A stretch of DNA of 64,000 nucleotides, from the NCBI GenBank assembly GCA_009829735.1, contig CM020620.1, positions 186,001-250,000 on the forward strand, read 5' to 3'. The DNA is from Pyropia yezoensis (Eukaryota; Rhodophyta; Bangiophyceae; Bangiales; Bangiaceae). Position numbers and translations under genes: made by a program. The stretch's first letter is position 1; each line of letters begins with the position of its first letter. The notes beneath the pieces are model-generated. The model worked only from the letters and a program-made list of their open reading frames with translations. It was not told the DNA's origin and made no database searches. This document shows positions 43,056 to 53,372 of this stretch, piece by piece.

Positions 43056-44393
43056 TCAGGGGTGACCAAAGATGCTGGTACGGCGGCCAACGCGGCCAGC
43101 CTTCTCCCCATCCGTAGCCACACCGTTGAGCGCGTCAGTCGAAGCGGCCGGCGGGAACAGGGTTGCCGTCAGAGACGCGGCCAGCGGTCCGCCTCGCACT
43201 TCCTTGGCTGGGTTCGACCGGCTCTCTCGACGCGTGCTGGTGAGAGGCACCTCGGGCCTATCCACCGGTGAAACCGCGTCGGAGGAGCCGTCCACTCCGA
43301 CGCGGAACGGCTTGAGGGTGGCGGTGGCGTCCGTGCCCTGGGCCCATCCGACAGGGCTCCCCTTGAGGGTGGCAGGACGCTCGCGGCCACCCGACGCCAT
43401 GAACGAAGCCATCCCCACCGCTGCACCATGGAGGGTTCCCATTGGCAAACGCACAGACGGTAAAGGAAGCTCAGCGTCGGTCGTCGACGCACCCACACCT
43501 CCCCCAGCGATGGTACTCTGGTGAGAGGCGGTGAGCCCACGACGCAACGCCTTCTCCTGCACGGCGGGGCCCTGAGGGAGACGGTGTGCTGCCTGGCGGT
43601 GAGGTGCCTGCAGGCCCCGCTCCCCCCGAAAAGCCTTGGCTCGACGGAGCACAAAGTCCGTGACGGCAGCGGCGGCCTGGCGTTTGGTCGACGCGTGACG
43701 GCGGCTCGCGTCCCCGTAGCCGTCGCTGCCCTGCCGCCGAGAGTGATCCATATCCGTGGCGGCCGTGAGGTCTGTACGGATCGTAGCTACTGCGCAGCGG
43801 GGAAAACACGAGACAGCCCAGACAGAAAATGCATTCACAGCGGTCACGGATGCAAAATGCATGCTCTGTAGCGCAACGGGGGTTCAGCAGGGGCCCTCAC
43901 CACAGCAGTCGCCGCTAAAAGTGCATAAATAATAGACACGCACTGGTTCTACCCTGGTGCCGTTGTCGTCAGTGTCCATCCGAGAAATGCACGCCCATCA
44001 CGTACCGTGCCACCTCTGCCTCCAGTCGGAAGAGCCGCGTGGATCACTCCGCCACTGACCACCCAGCGTCCGCCTGCCTATGTCCCTGGCTTCTAGGCAC
44101 GAAGTCGCTGGTAGGCCCGGCGCGCGGTCTCTGGTCGGCCCGCTAAGCGGCCGCTCCACCGCCCACCGACTGTTACTACTGCCTGACGGCGCCAGCAGCG
44201 CGGACCGCCGCGGCACCCGCTCGCTTCGCGCTGTGAGCTGGTCCTTCCCCCCCGGGCCGCGAGCTGAGCTGGACGCCAGCCGACCCTCGGGCAATTTGTA
44301 GCGCCCACCTTGCCATGGCCATTGGTGATCGCCGCCGCTGTAGCAGTCGCCCGACGCGGTCGGTGGCTCCCTCTCTCTCGCTACCTCGTCCAT
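43056..44393 (-). CDS. unknown basic protein, two exons
   Basis: Deduced exons on the minus strand: 44393-44006 and 43771-43056, separated by a 234-nt intron with donor GTACGT and acceptor GTACAG. The phase is exact (one base plus two) and the joined frame gives 367 residues with no stop. Exon 1 begins MDEVAREREPPTASGDCYSG; exon 2 begins DLTAATDMDHSRRQGSDGYG and ends RRTSIFGHP. The chain is Arg/Ser/Gly-rich with a basic segment (TDFVLRRAKAFRGERGL) and several Arg-x-x-Ser sites. No domain recognised. The matching intron size, donor type (same GTACGT as eS27) and phase are the support; the opposite strand is also partly open, so certainty is moderate. Confidence 0.5.
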
Positions 44394-45400
44394 GCCACCT
44401 GATTGGAAAGACTCGAGTGGGCAACTCACTTCTTGGGCGGCACTGCGACAGATCTAAAAATAATTAGGGCTGGCAATAGCGCGGGAGGCGAGGCGGGACA
44501 TTTAATCAGCGCCCTAATCGCGCCTAAATGACGCCCTTGTCGCGCTCCAAAGCGGCTCTTGTAGCTCCCCCCAAAATTCATTAATCGAACACGAAGAACA
44601 AATTTAGATATTGATTTAACCTGAGGCGCACCCTTGCACTCAAGTCTAGATAAGTTCGTACCTCTCATCACTCTTTGGCTGCCCGCAAGTACCGCAAAGT
44701 ATAATCCGCAGAGCGCAACAGAACGCTGCGCTTGATGGAAGGGGCAGCAGACAGAGCCGGAGCGGGTGAGCCTCTGGGGGCGCCCGCCGGCCGAGCCGCC
44801 CAAGCCAGCAGCCGCCTCATGCGCAAGCGGCCGTGCATCGCGGCGCCCGTGTGGCTGTGCCCCGCACAGACGTGACCAAGTCACACGCCTAGTTAAGAAA
44901 TGTCTTAGTGAATTCAACATCTATTGGTACAGCTTTTTTATAGGTCCATGTGGCTGCGGATACAGGAAGAAAGGGGTAGAAACCGGTCTCTCGAAGTGAA
45001 ATACGTGTACCGAGAGAGGTGTCGCATAAAAGTGCGATAGAACAGACCCACTAAAGCTCAGCGTGAGCTCCTCCACTTTATGGTGCTTTTTTATATCTGT
45101 GCAGTGCACGTCCTATTGGTGTAAAGCTATAACTGCGAGAAACGGGGTTCTTATTCGTGGGTGGTCACCCCCGCAGACGACAGGTCGTGAATAGCGGTCA
45201 GCATGATGCGACGTAGCGTCGCTCTGTCAAAAACTGAAAAAATTGATCGCGCCCAAGTTGCGCCGGATGACCCGCCGGGCGCGAGGGCAAGGAGCGCCCT
45301 AAGAGTGCATTAAGCGCGCCAAGTCCGACTGTATCAATCGCGCCTCAGGCGCATTGCACAGCACTAGATAGATAGATAGATACTGCGACGGATGCAAGAC
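44394..45400. other. lower-GC spacer, transposon-like but unresolved
   Basis: Composition drops clearly from here to about 49.4 kb. Contains repeated GCGCC(T/C)TAA-like motifs near 44508-44530 and 45290-45330, and a (TAGA)n tract at 45365-45382. Small frames on both strands (for example KCLSEFNIYWYSFFIGPCGC at about 44911) have no family. Confidence 0.4.
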
Positions 45401-45439
45401 TACATTGTCTCCATTTATCCGAGGAAATATGATTTTCCT

Positions 45440-46270
45440 GTTGGATGGCAGTGTTTCGTTTCGGCCAAGAGTAGGCCGCTGCGCAGTGGGTCTTCGACCG
45501 AGCTTCTTACAAGCCCGGAATCTAGCTGCAAGCATCTGTTCTTCCTTGGTTTGTATCGCATTCAGACGTTCTTGTGTGCAGAAATGGAATTTGAAATGTA
45601 TCTCGGGACGCTTTTTCCGCTCAGGCAAAGAAAGAGAGAGGTGCTGCCGGGAGCATATTTCTTGCATGAGTGTGCTCTGGTTTGCATGGGAAACGCAATC
45701 CGATGCATTCCGGAACAATTAGACATTATTTCGTGACTCATACGCAGCTCTAGCCGAGGTCTTGCTCACCGTTGCCAACATGGTACGCGGGGACAAGCCC
45801 AGACGTAGGTGGTACGACTTTGCCGAAGCATCAGTTGAGGCCTTTCAGTGACGTTCTCGAGAGGCATGAGTGCTCGGACGGGCACGAATCGTGCAGAAAT
45901 AGACAGTCCTGTGCAGGAGCACGTAAAACAATTATGCACATCACCGGACCCGGACGTGCTAATCCGCACGTTCTTGGCCGGAGAATAATGCAAAGCGATG
46001 TCAAAAAACATTCTACCTCAGCGGGGATGCAACCGATAGCTACATGTTTATATGAGGATGTTGACCGTAAGGTCCTTGTCGCCATGATCGAGAAAAAAAA
46101 GACAAGCAACTGTATCCCCAACTCGTAGCCAAATCTGAGCACTATTTATGTGTCAAGAGTGGACCACACAGTCTTCAGGGGCCGCCCTGAGCGGCTGCGC
46201 ATCGTCGATGCCGGACAATTTCAGTATAAGATTGCGCCCACTGCGCAGCAGCGCTGGCCTCAACGTTGCA
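45440..46270. mobile_element. dispersed element F, copy 2
   Basis: The left part (45478-45700) matches 11962-12190 and the right part (46022-46270) matches 13760-14003, same order and orientation. The ends carry CGCTGCGCAGTGGGTC (45477) and its inverted form CCCACTGCGCAGC (46236). This copy is about 0.8 kb, shorter than copy 1, so the interiors differ. No transposase frame. Confidence 0.6.
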
Positions 46271-48667
46271 ACCGGCGGAGGTGAAAAGCTGTCTGGAGTG
46301 CGGTGCGATCTGCCGGGCTCGTGTCGAGATTATAGATCCAACTACGGCAACAAGTACATGCGGTAGCTTCCTAGAGCAGACTCAATTTTCCCCGACATCC
46401 CAACAAGAGATACGGGCCCTGGAAGAGTGTCACCTGAGGTAACTATTTTCGAAGTAGCGAGCAAGACCATTAAAAAAAAAAAAAGCATTGCAGAACAGGT
46501 CAAAACCGAAGACAACGAAGAGTATCTACTCAAAACCACATATTGAAGAAAACAGTGATATTGCCTTCAATATAGTTTCAAGAGCATTCCTCAAATGTCT
46601 GCTCAGGAATAGATGTAAAAACATTTCGAAAAGAAGACTGGCGGCTTACCGTGGAAGACTCATTCTTCCCAAAAGCCCCATCAGGGATGCGTTCCCTGTA
46701 TCACTGTCAACCCCCTATCGTATTCGGTACCAGAGTAGCCTCCCTTAGCAGCGAAAAGTGTACCACTCGAGATGCGATCTGGTCTGTCTGCGGAAGATAG
46801 ACACCCTCGCTTGACGGACAACTCCAGTTCGTGGAACGGCACTATCCAGTGCCTCCAATCAAAAGCCCCGTGGCCCCAGCTGGCGTACAATTAAGTAGAC
46901 AGATACACATAGCGCACAAGCCAGTACCGTGAATTCAAACATTGCCCTGTAAAGCTGCTTTCTTGACACTATAGGACTCGACAATTTCCTCATGTCCGTT
47001 GAAGCGTACTCGAAATGATCTTCTCTTCACAAATGGCACTGAGAGACAGCCAAGTCTAGGATTGGAGACAAAGAGCATGAGCAAAGACATCTCGTCGAGC
47101 ACCATCGTCAGCTGTAAGAAAATGAGGAACCTAGTTTTGTCAACAAATCTAAATGTAGTAAACCGCCATAAGTGTTGAACCGCTCAGCGAATTGTTCGAG
47201 AGTCACGAGAAAAAACGTTGACAGGAATGACCGACGCAGATTCTCAGAATCGTTCTGAGAGCCGCTCAGGGAATCTGAAGGAAGAGCGTCTGGGATAGTG
47301 ATGACGGGAACTGTTCTGGGTTTACTTGTAAGACTGTGAATTGCGGTTTTCAAGGCTTGCACGCAAAACTGACCCTGAGAATATCAAGAAAATTGACTAT
47401 GATCATAGCTCGACCAGAATTTCTGCAATCCTTGATAATCATAGTGTTCATACGCTCTCTGGTTGGATGCAGGGGTGACAGCTGCGTTTGCCGTAAACCT
47501 GCCGATTTGTGTTTTGGTCGCGTTCATGATTTGAAAGTTCGCAACCGTTTGAGACCAGGGCGTGCGAGTGATGTGCGATGTCTGACGTCCGGCGCTGTCA
47601 CGACTTGTCTGCGCGATATATATTCTTTTGGATTCTTGTTTTCATTGAAATAGTGGTGTGCATGACGTAACATTTTGGGACGTATTTGGTGGTGTTCGCT
47701 CGTGCATCATGCGCTGTTCGCTTTTTGCAGTGAAGTTCCGAGCCGCGTGAGTCTCCCTCTCCCAAGCGTGACACTCGCGTCTTTTAGGAAGCAAGAGGAG
47801 TAGCCGCTCATGTCTCGGCAGGAGTGGGCCACGGCGGCGGGCACCCCTTTGCCCCCTCCTCAAAGCCATTCGGTGACCGCTACCCTTAGCATGCACACGA
47901 CAAGACTGACAGCGCATGGTGTCCGCCGAGGGCGTGAGGCGCTTCAACCAAAGAAACTCGAAGACAACTAGTGCACACCAAAATTGTTAAGTACCACCCA
48001 AAAACGCATGCAAATTCGGAGCATGTAATCTGTCGCATAGATTGTGATACGGTGCGTTGAAGAAAAAAAGATACAAGGGGCATTCTTTTGTCGGTTCTCG
48101 GACAACCTTAGGGCCACGCGCCTCGGCCAATGAGGTGCTCGTGCCATACTGCCCGCCGCGTCTCGATACGCACGCGGCACAATCAGGCAGCGTTCTTGCC
48201 CCCGAAGCGGCGTCGTGCCATGGTGCCACCAAGGCTGCCGATGCACCCCCCGCTGGAGGGCGACAGCGGCGCGCGGCGTTGGGCGGAGACGGCCGTCTTG
48301 GGTGGGGGAGGCCCCTTTGCCTTGCTGCTAGCTGCCCTCATCGCTTCTCTCCGCCGCCCCGACAAGTATCCACTTGCGGAAGGCAGGGCCGAGGACTTGT
48401 CCTGCCCCAGACATCGACTGGCCACCGTCGAGGTGCTGCGCGGCACAGCCGAGACCAGGCCGCACGCCGGGCGTGGAGGGGGGAGGGGGTGAGGGGACGT
48501 GTTGCCATATGTGGCAGAACTGGCCCCACGCAGGGGGGCAGAGCGCGCCATGCTGGAACGGGGGACAACTGGTCTGACCCGTTTCTCCCTTTGCAATTGA
48601 TTCCGAATTTCCCTAAGTCAGGGACACTTTGCTTGATAGTAAATCCAACATGGATTTGAGGGTTTTC
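46271..48667. other. low-GC spacer without a recognised gene
   Basis: Mostly unique-looking sequence with an A-run at 46471-46483. Frames of 60-90 codons occur on both strands but start at non-ATG codons and lack conserved blocks. 48130-48490 (+) returns to high GC with a frame reading RRWAETAVLGGGGPFALLLA, no family known. Confidence 0.4.
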
Positions 48668-49373
48668 TGCATTTTATCGTCTTGAATTTTCGTGTGGCCC
48701 GGTGGGCAGGTGCTGGGGTGGGAGATTCTGAGTGGCGAGATTTTGAGGGACCCTGGGGGGATAAGGGGAGGGACAGCGGGGCCTGGCCTCGCTTCCCCGT
48801 CCCGACCAAGAAGCTGTTGGCCCACACACTATCTTCTTGTTTACTGGTGGGGGGATTGCCCCGCAACAGAGACAGCGTGTGTGCGACTTGCACTTCTTCC
48901 GGTTCCCCCGACACGGAAGGCAGGCCCTGTGCACCACCCCAACTTGGGTGCTGGGTGCACGAGCGGTGTTTGCCACATGTCCGGCTGAAGTATCCTACCG
49001 GATGTAGTTCCGGGATAGCGTTATCTGTGCCGATGAGTGTCTCTCTCGGTAACAAGGTGCACCCCACCTGGGTATCGCATGCATCGACATCGATGAAAAA
49101 GGTCCCGCGTCTATGCGGCAACGCAAGGACGGGTGTGTGGCAAAAACCACTCGCGCACGCAGCACCCAAGTTGGGGCCGTGCACAAGGGCTGCCTCCCGT
49201 ATCGGGGGAACCGGAAGAAATGCAAGTCGCACACACGCTATCCCTGTTGTGGGGCAATCCCCCCACCAGTAAACAAGACCTCCAGGGTCCTCTCAGAATC
49301 TGGCCATTCAGAATCTCCCACCCCAGCACCTGCCCACTGGGCCACACGAAAATTCAAGACGATAAAATGCAGC
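48668..49373. mobile_element. fold-back element with long inverted arms
   Basis: Left arm about 48668-48985 and right arm about 49120-49373 are inverted copies. Shared blocks, in order: TTTTATCGTCTTGAATTTTC, GGGCAGGTGCTGGGGTGGGA, TTGTTTACTGGTGGGGGGAT, GTGTGTGCGACTTGCA and CCCCAACTTGGGTGCTG. By eye the arms are roughly 85-90% identical. The left arm has about 60 bp extra (about 48755-48830). The roughly 135-bp loop carries a retrotransposon fragment. Confidence 0.75.
48975..49150 (-). pseudogene. Ty3/gypsy reverse transcriptase-RNase H fragment
   Basis: The minus strand reads TPVLALPHRRGTFFIDVDAC, then DTQVGCTLLPRET, a short acidic linker and ELHPVGYFSRTCG. This matches the start of the RNase H domain of Ty3/gypsy polyproteins (pattern: ALP, a strand with D-x-DAS, QLG-A-L, HPVAY-SRTL). 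Only about 55 residues remain; no polymerase, integrase or LTR was seen nearby, and the typical DAS reads DAC. It is a remnant lying in the loop and inner ends of the fold-back element. Confidence 0.65.
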
Positions 49374-50691
49374 AAGAGCGCGACCTGCCGCGTTGCGCTG
49401 CCGGATTGGCTTTCTGCGAGTGCCGGGTTGGCGAGCACGGTCCTTTGTATTCAAACCTTGCCGTTGTGATGGAAAGTACATGCCTATCGTGTAACTCTGT
49501 GTGTATCTGACGCAACTTGAAGAAAATAAAAGAGTCAATATAAAACAAAGGGGACCGGGAGACTCCCACGCTTCAATTCCAAGCTCAGCGCCATCGCCGG
49601 TTCTTTCCCCGAAGCCCCCGCGGGGGGGCCACCACGTCACCGCGCAACGCACGCCATTCGTCCTGACGTGGAGGCCGGGACACACGCACCCGCGAGCCAG
49701 CCTCCCTCCCCCCCCCACACAGCGCAGTGTGTTGCGCACCCCCCCCCCCCCCCCGGCGTGGCCGCAGCTGGCCGCGTCTGCCCCGCCTCTGGGCCCGCTC
49801 GCGGGTGTGTCCCACCCCCCCCCCCCCCCCCCCCCCACCCCACCCGACCGCCGGGCCGTCGGCCCGGCCGCCGCATGCCGGCTGGCCGGCCCCAGCGCAT
49901 CGCACGGCGCCGGCCGCGCGCACCGCACGAGGCCCTGGCAAGAGACACCCCCCCCCTTCCTCCCCCCCGCACCCACCAACCCTCGTTGCCAGGCGCTGCG
50001 GCGGCCGCCTTTGGCAACACCGCTGCCCCCCACCGGCCCACCCGCCGGCACGCTGGGGCACACGTCAGAGGCGTGGCGGCGTGCAACGTAGTCTGTGGGC
50101 GGCTCTGCGTGGAAGGGGGGGGGGCGGGGGGGTGGGGCGGGGCCCGCGGCCCCAGCGGCGACAAGGACTGTGTGCCCGCCGCCGCCTCGCCTCCCCGCGG
50201 CCCCCCGTTGCGCTGTGGTGCGTCCCGTAAAAAGTGGACGAGCACGTGTCGTGATCATGTCAAGTGTCGGCCACTGGACCAATCAAACCCACACTGCACG
50301 ACCCGTGCACGTCCACTTTTTACGGGACGCACAATAGCGTCGGGGATGTGTGTTGGGGGAGGGGGGGGAGGGTGGGGGAGGGTGCGCTCTTTTTCCTTGC
50401 CTTTGTGTGGGTTTCTCTCTCGCTCTGCACGCCGCGCGCCCGTCGTGGGGGCGCGCTCTGCTTGGCCACCCTGACGGTGGGTGGGTGGGGGTGGCGGCCT
50501 CGGGTTGGTGGGGAGGGGGCCGCGGCAGCAGCGGCGGCCAGCGGCGGCGGCGGCTGGGCCGCTGCCGCGATGGGCGGGGCCGGTGCGGGTGGGGGGGCGA
50601 GGGGGGGGGGAGGGGGGGGCTGGGGGGTGGCGGCAGCGGTCGGCGACACATCGGCAGAGGAGGGGCACCGACGCGTTGACCGCTGGGGGCC

Positions 50692-50724
<33 letters not shown>

Positions 50725-51674
50725 GCTGCCAGCCCATATCGCCTGCCTGCCTGCCCTCCGAGCGCACCACATCCCCACCACCGCCACCCCCCCCCCACCA
50801 CCGCACACACAAATGCCCCACAAACACACCACAGGCCCGCCCTTTGGATTGACACCCCCTGCCTCTCCCCCCCACGCAAGCAGCCGGTTATCCCAGACGG
50901 TGCCATCCCGCCCCGTCGCGTGCGCTGCGCCAGTGACGGGACACTGGGGCAGACGATGCGCCGCCGCCGCCCGCCGGGGTGTGTCCCACCACCGCGGTGG
51001 CGCCCAGGGCGCCCGCGCCCCCGCCCGCGGCAGACGCGGAGGCGGCCGCCGCCGCCGCCGCCGCCGCCGCAGCACGCCGCCACAGCAGCGGCAGCTGCAG
51101 CCGCCGCGGCAGCAGCGGCGGCTGCACTTGCACGCCCGCCCGCCCGCCCGCCCGCCCGCCCCGCGGTGCCCCCCACGGGAAAGGGGGGGGGGGGGGGGGG
51201 GGTGGCCGCCAGCCATGCCACCCCCCCCCCCCCGCGCCCCGCCCGCCCGCCCGCCCGCCCGCCCACCCGCCCACCTGGCCGCCCGCCTGGCCGCCCGACC
51301 GCCCGCCCGCATCCCCCCCGCCCGGCCTGCCTGCCGCCCCGCCCGGCCGCCCGCTCGCATCCCGGCCGGCCGCGTCCATCCCCCTCCCTGCCCCCCCACC
51401 AGCTCGGCCACCCACCCGCCTGCCCCCCTCCCCCCCCCCCCCCCCGCCCCCCCCCCCGCCCGCCCGCCCGCCCGCCCGTCTGCCCGCCCGCCCGCCCACC
51501 CCCCGACCACCGCGGGCCGGCCACCCCCCACAGCACAGGGACCGCCCGCCACCGCCGCCACCACCGCTACCACCGCCGCGACCAGACCACCCCCCCTTCC
51601 CCCCCCCCGAACCCATCCCTACTGGTAGTGTTGCTGGCAAGCTGCGTCTGGCAGGCGGCGGCGGTGGCGGCGGC

Positions 51675-51712
<38 letters not shown>

Positions 51713-52240
51713 GGGGTGCAGACCGCCGCCGGCGGTGCGCGACGCCGCGGGTGGGTGGTTGGGGGCACACGCTCGCTCGCGCGCGCCGCGCGGGCGGGAG
51801 GGGGCGGGCGCGCGCGCTCGGCGGGTGGGGTGGGGGGGGAGCGCGCAGCGCCGCCCCGCCAGCCGCGGGTGGCGGGTGGGGGGGCGACGCCGCCGCCGCT
51901 GCCGCGCGCTCCCCGCCAGAGGCGGCAGCGAGGCGTGACACGGGGCGGCGGCAACGGCGGCTGGCCGCCGTCGCGCTCATCCCCCCCACCCCGCTCTGAT
52001 TCCCACGCCGCTGCAGCGGTGCCGGCGGCCAATCTGCTGCTCCTGGCGACCTCCCCCCCTCTCCCCCTCCCTTTCTCCCCATCTCCCTTCCCGCTCTCCC
52101 TTCCGCTCCTCCTCCCCCCTTCCCCCCCTCCCTCCTCACCCCCCCCCGCCCACCCTCCCTCCCCCCTTTTCACCCCCGCCCCGGGGTTGCACGCCCGTCT
52201 GGTTTGCGGGCGCGCGCGTGCGCCCGGGGCGTGGGGGCCG
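49374..52240. other. low-complexity spacer upstream of the CXC gene
   Basis: Contains C-runs at about 49738-49754 and 49815-49836, the intact MITE at 50218-50332, G-rich sequence 50345-50660, C30 at 50693-50722, CCCG arrays (about 51126-51160 and 51237-51505) and a GGGCGC array (about 51675-51711). 52030-52190 is almost pure C/T and is taken as the leader of the CXC gene. No conserved frame seen. Confidence 0.5.
50218..50332. mobile_element. intact 115-bp palindromic MITE
   Basis: Terminal inverted repeats of 23 bp (GTGCGTCCCGTAAAAAGTGG plus ACG, and its reverse complement ending at 50332) are perfect. The core holds GACCAATCAAA (a CCAAT motif), and further imperfect inner pairing (CACGTGTCG / GACCCGTGCACG) makes most of it able to fold. 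A truncated inverted copy is at 718-808. Too short to code; the autonomous partner is not in this window. Confidence 0.85.
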
Positions 52241-53340
52241 ATGGAGTGGACGCCCCCCCCCCGGGGGTGGCGCGGGAGCCCGCTGGGGGCGGGCACCCCC
52301 GGCGGTAGCAGCGGCACTGGCAGGGCGGGCGCCGGCGGCGGTGGTGGTGCCGGCGGGGGGGGGGGCGGGGACAGTGGCAGCGACGGTGGGGGGAGCGGCG
52401 GTGGGGGGGGGGTGCCGGCGGGGGCTGGCCGCCCCGACGACGGCGCCCACGGCCGCTGCCGTCGCCGCTGTCGGCAGCGGCGGAAGCCGCCGCCGCCGCC
52501 GCCGCCGCCGCGGCGGCGGCGGCAGGTGGGAGTGTGTCCCCGCTGGGCGAGCCGTGCCTCGGGCTGTCCCTACTGGGTGGCCGGGGCATTGGCGGCGGCG
52601 ACGGCGGCGACGGCGGCGTCGGTGGCATGGACGGCGGGGCGCCCCTGCCGTGGCCGCCGCCGCCCCTGACGCCCCTGCGGCCGCCGCGGCGGCGGCGGCC
52701 GGCGGCGGCGGCGGTGGGGGCAACGACCGCAACGTCTGGGGCGGCCGCCGCCGCCGTGGCTGTCGCCCCCGACGTGACCGCCGCTGCCGCTGCCGCAGAC
52801 GCTGCCGCCGCAGCGGCCGCTGCCAAGGCCGCCGCCGCGGCGGTGGTGGCTGCTGCTACTGCTGCCGCCGCCGCCGCCGCCGCCACTGCCGCCACTGCCG
52901 GTGCCGGGGCCGTCCCGGCTGATGGGGGGGCTGGTGGGGGCGGTCGGGGTAGGGGTGGGGGCGGCGACGCCGCCGCGGACGGCGACGACAGCGCCAGTGA
53001 CCGGGCGGCGGTGGATGAGGTGGCCATGGCGGTGGCCTCCTTTTTTCCCGCCGACGGCGCGCCGTCGGGGCTGCCGCCCCCGTCGCCACCACAGGGCGGC
53101 CGCGGCAGCGGCGGCGGCGGCGGCGGGGGTGGCGGTGGCGGCGGTGGCGGTCTCGACAGCCTCGTTGGGATGGCCGGTCTGGTGGCGGCGACGCCGCCGC
53201 GGGGGGGGAGGGGGGCGGCCGCCGCCGCCGCTGCTGCGGCGGCGGCGGGCGGGCCGGCTGGCCAGCCGGCGCCGCGTGGCGGCGCCGCCGGCGTCGCTGT
53301 CGGCGGTGGTGGTGAGGGGGGGGGTGGCGTCGGCGACGCC

Positions 53341-53372
<32 letters not shown>

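Noticed and set aside
43201-43225. Possible tRNA B box (GGTTCGACC)
   Set aside because: The surrounding bases cannot form a tRNA cloverleaf; no other tRNA or rRNA candidates were found by eye.
43072-43524. Plus-strand protein opposite the two-exon gene
   Set aside because: The minus strand has a phase-consistent intron and longer reading; the plus frame looks like its shadow.
51237-51505. CCCG-rich array as a possible CRISPR or coding repeat
   Set aside because: No spacer structure; it is a simple tetranucleotide repeat in a eukaryotic genome.
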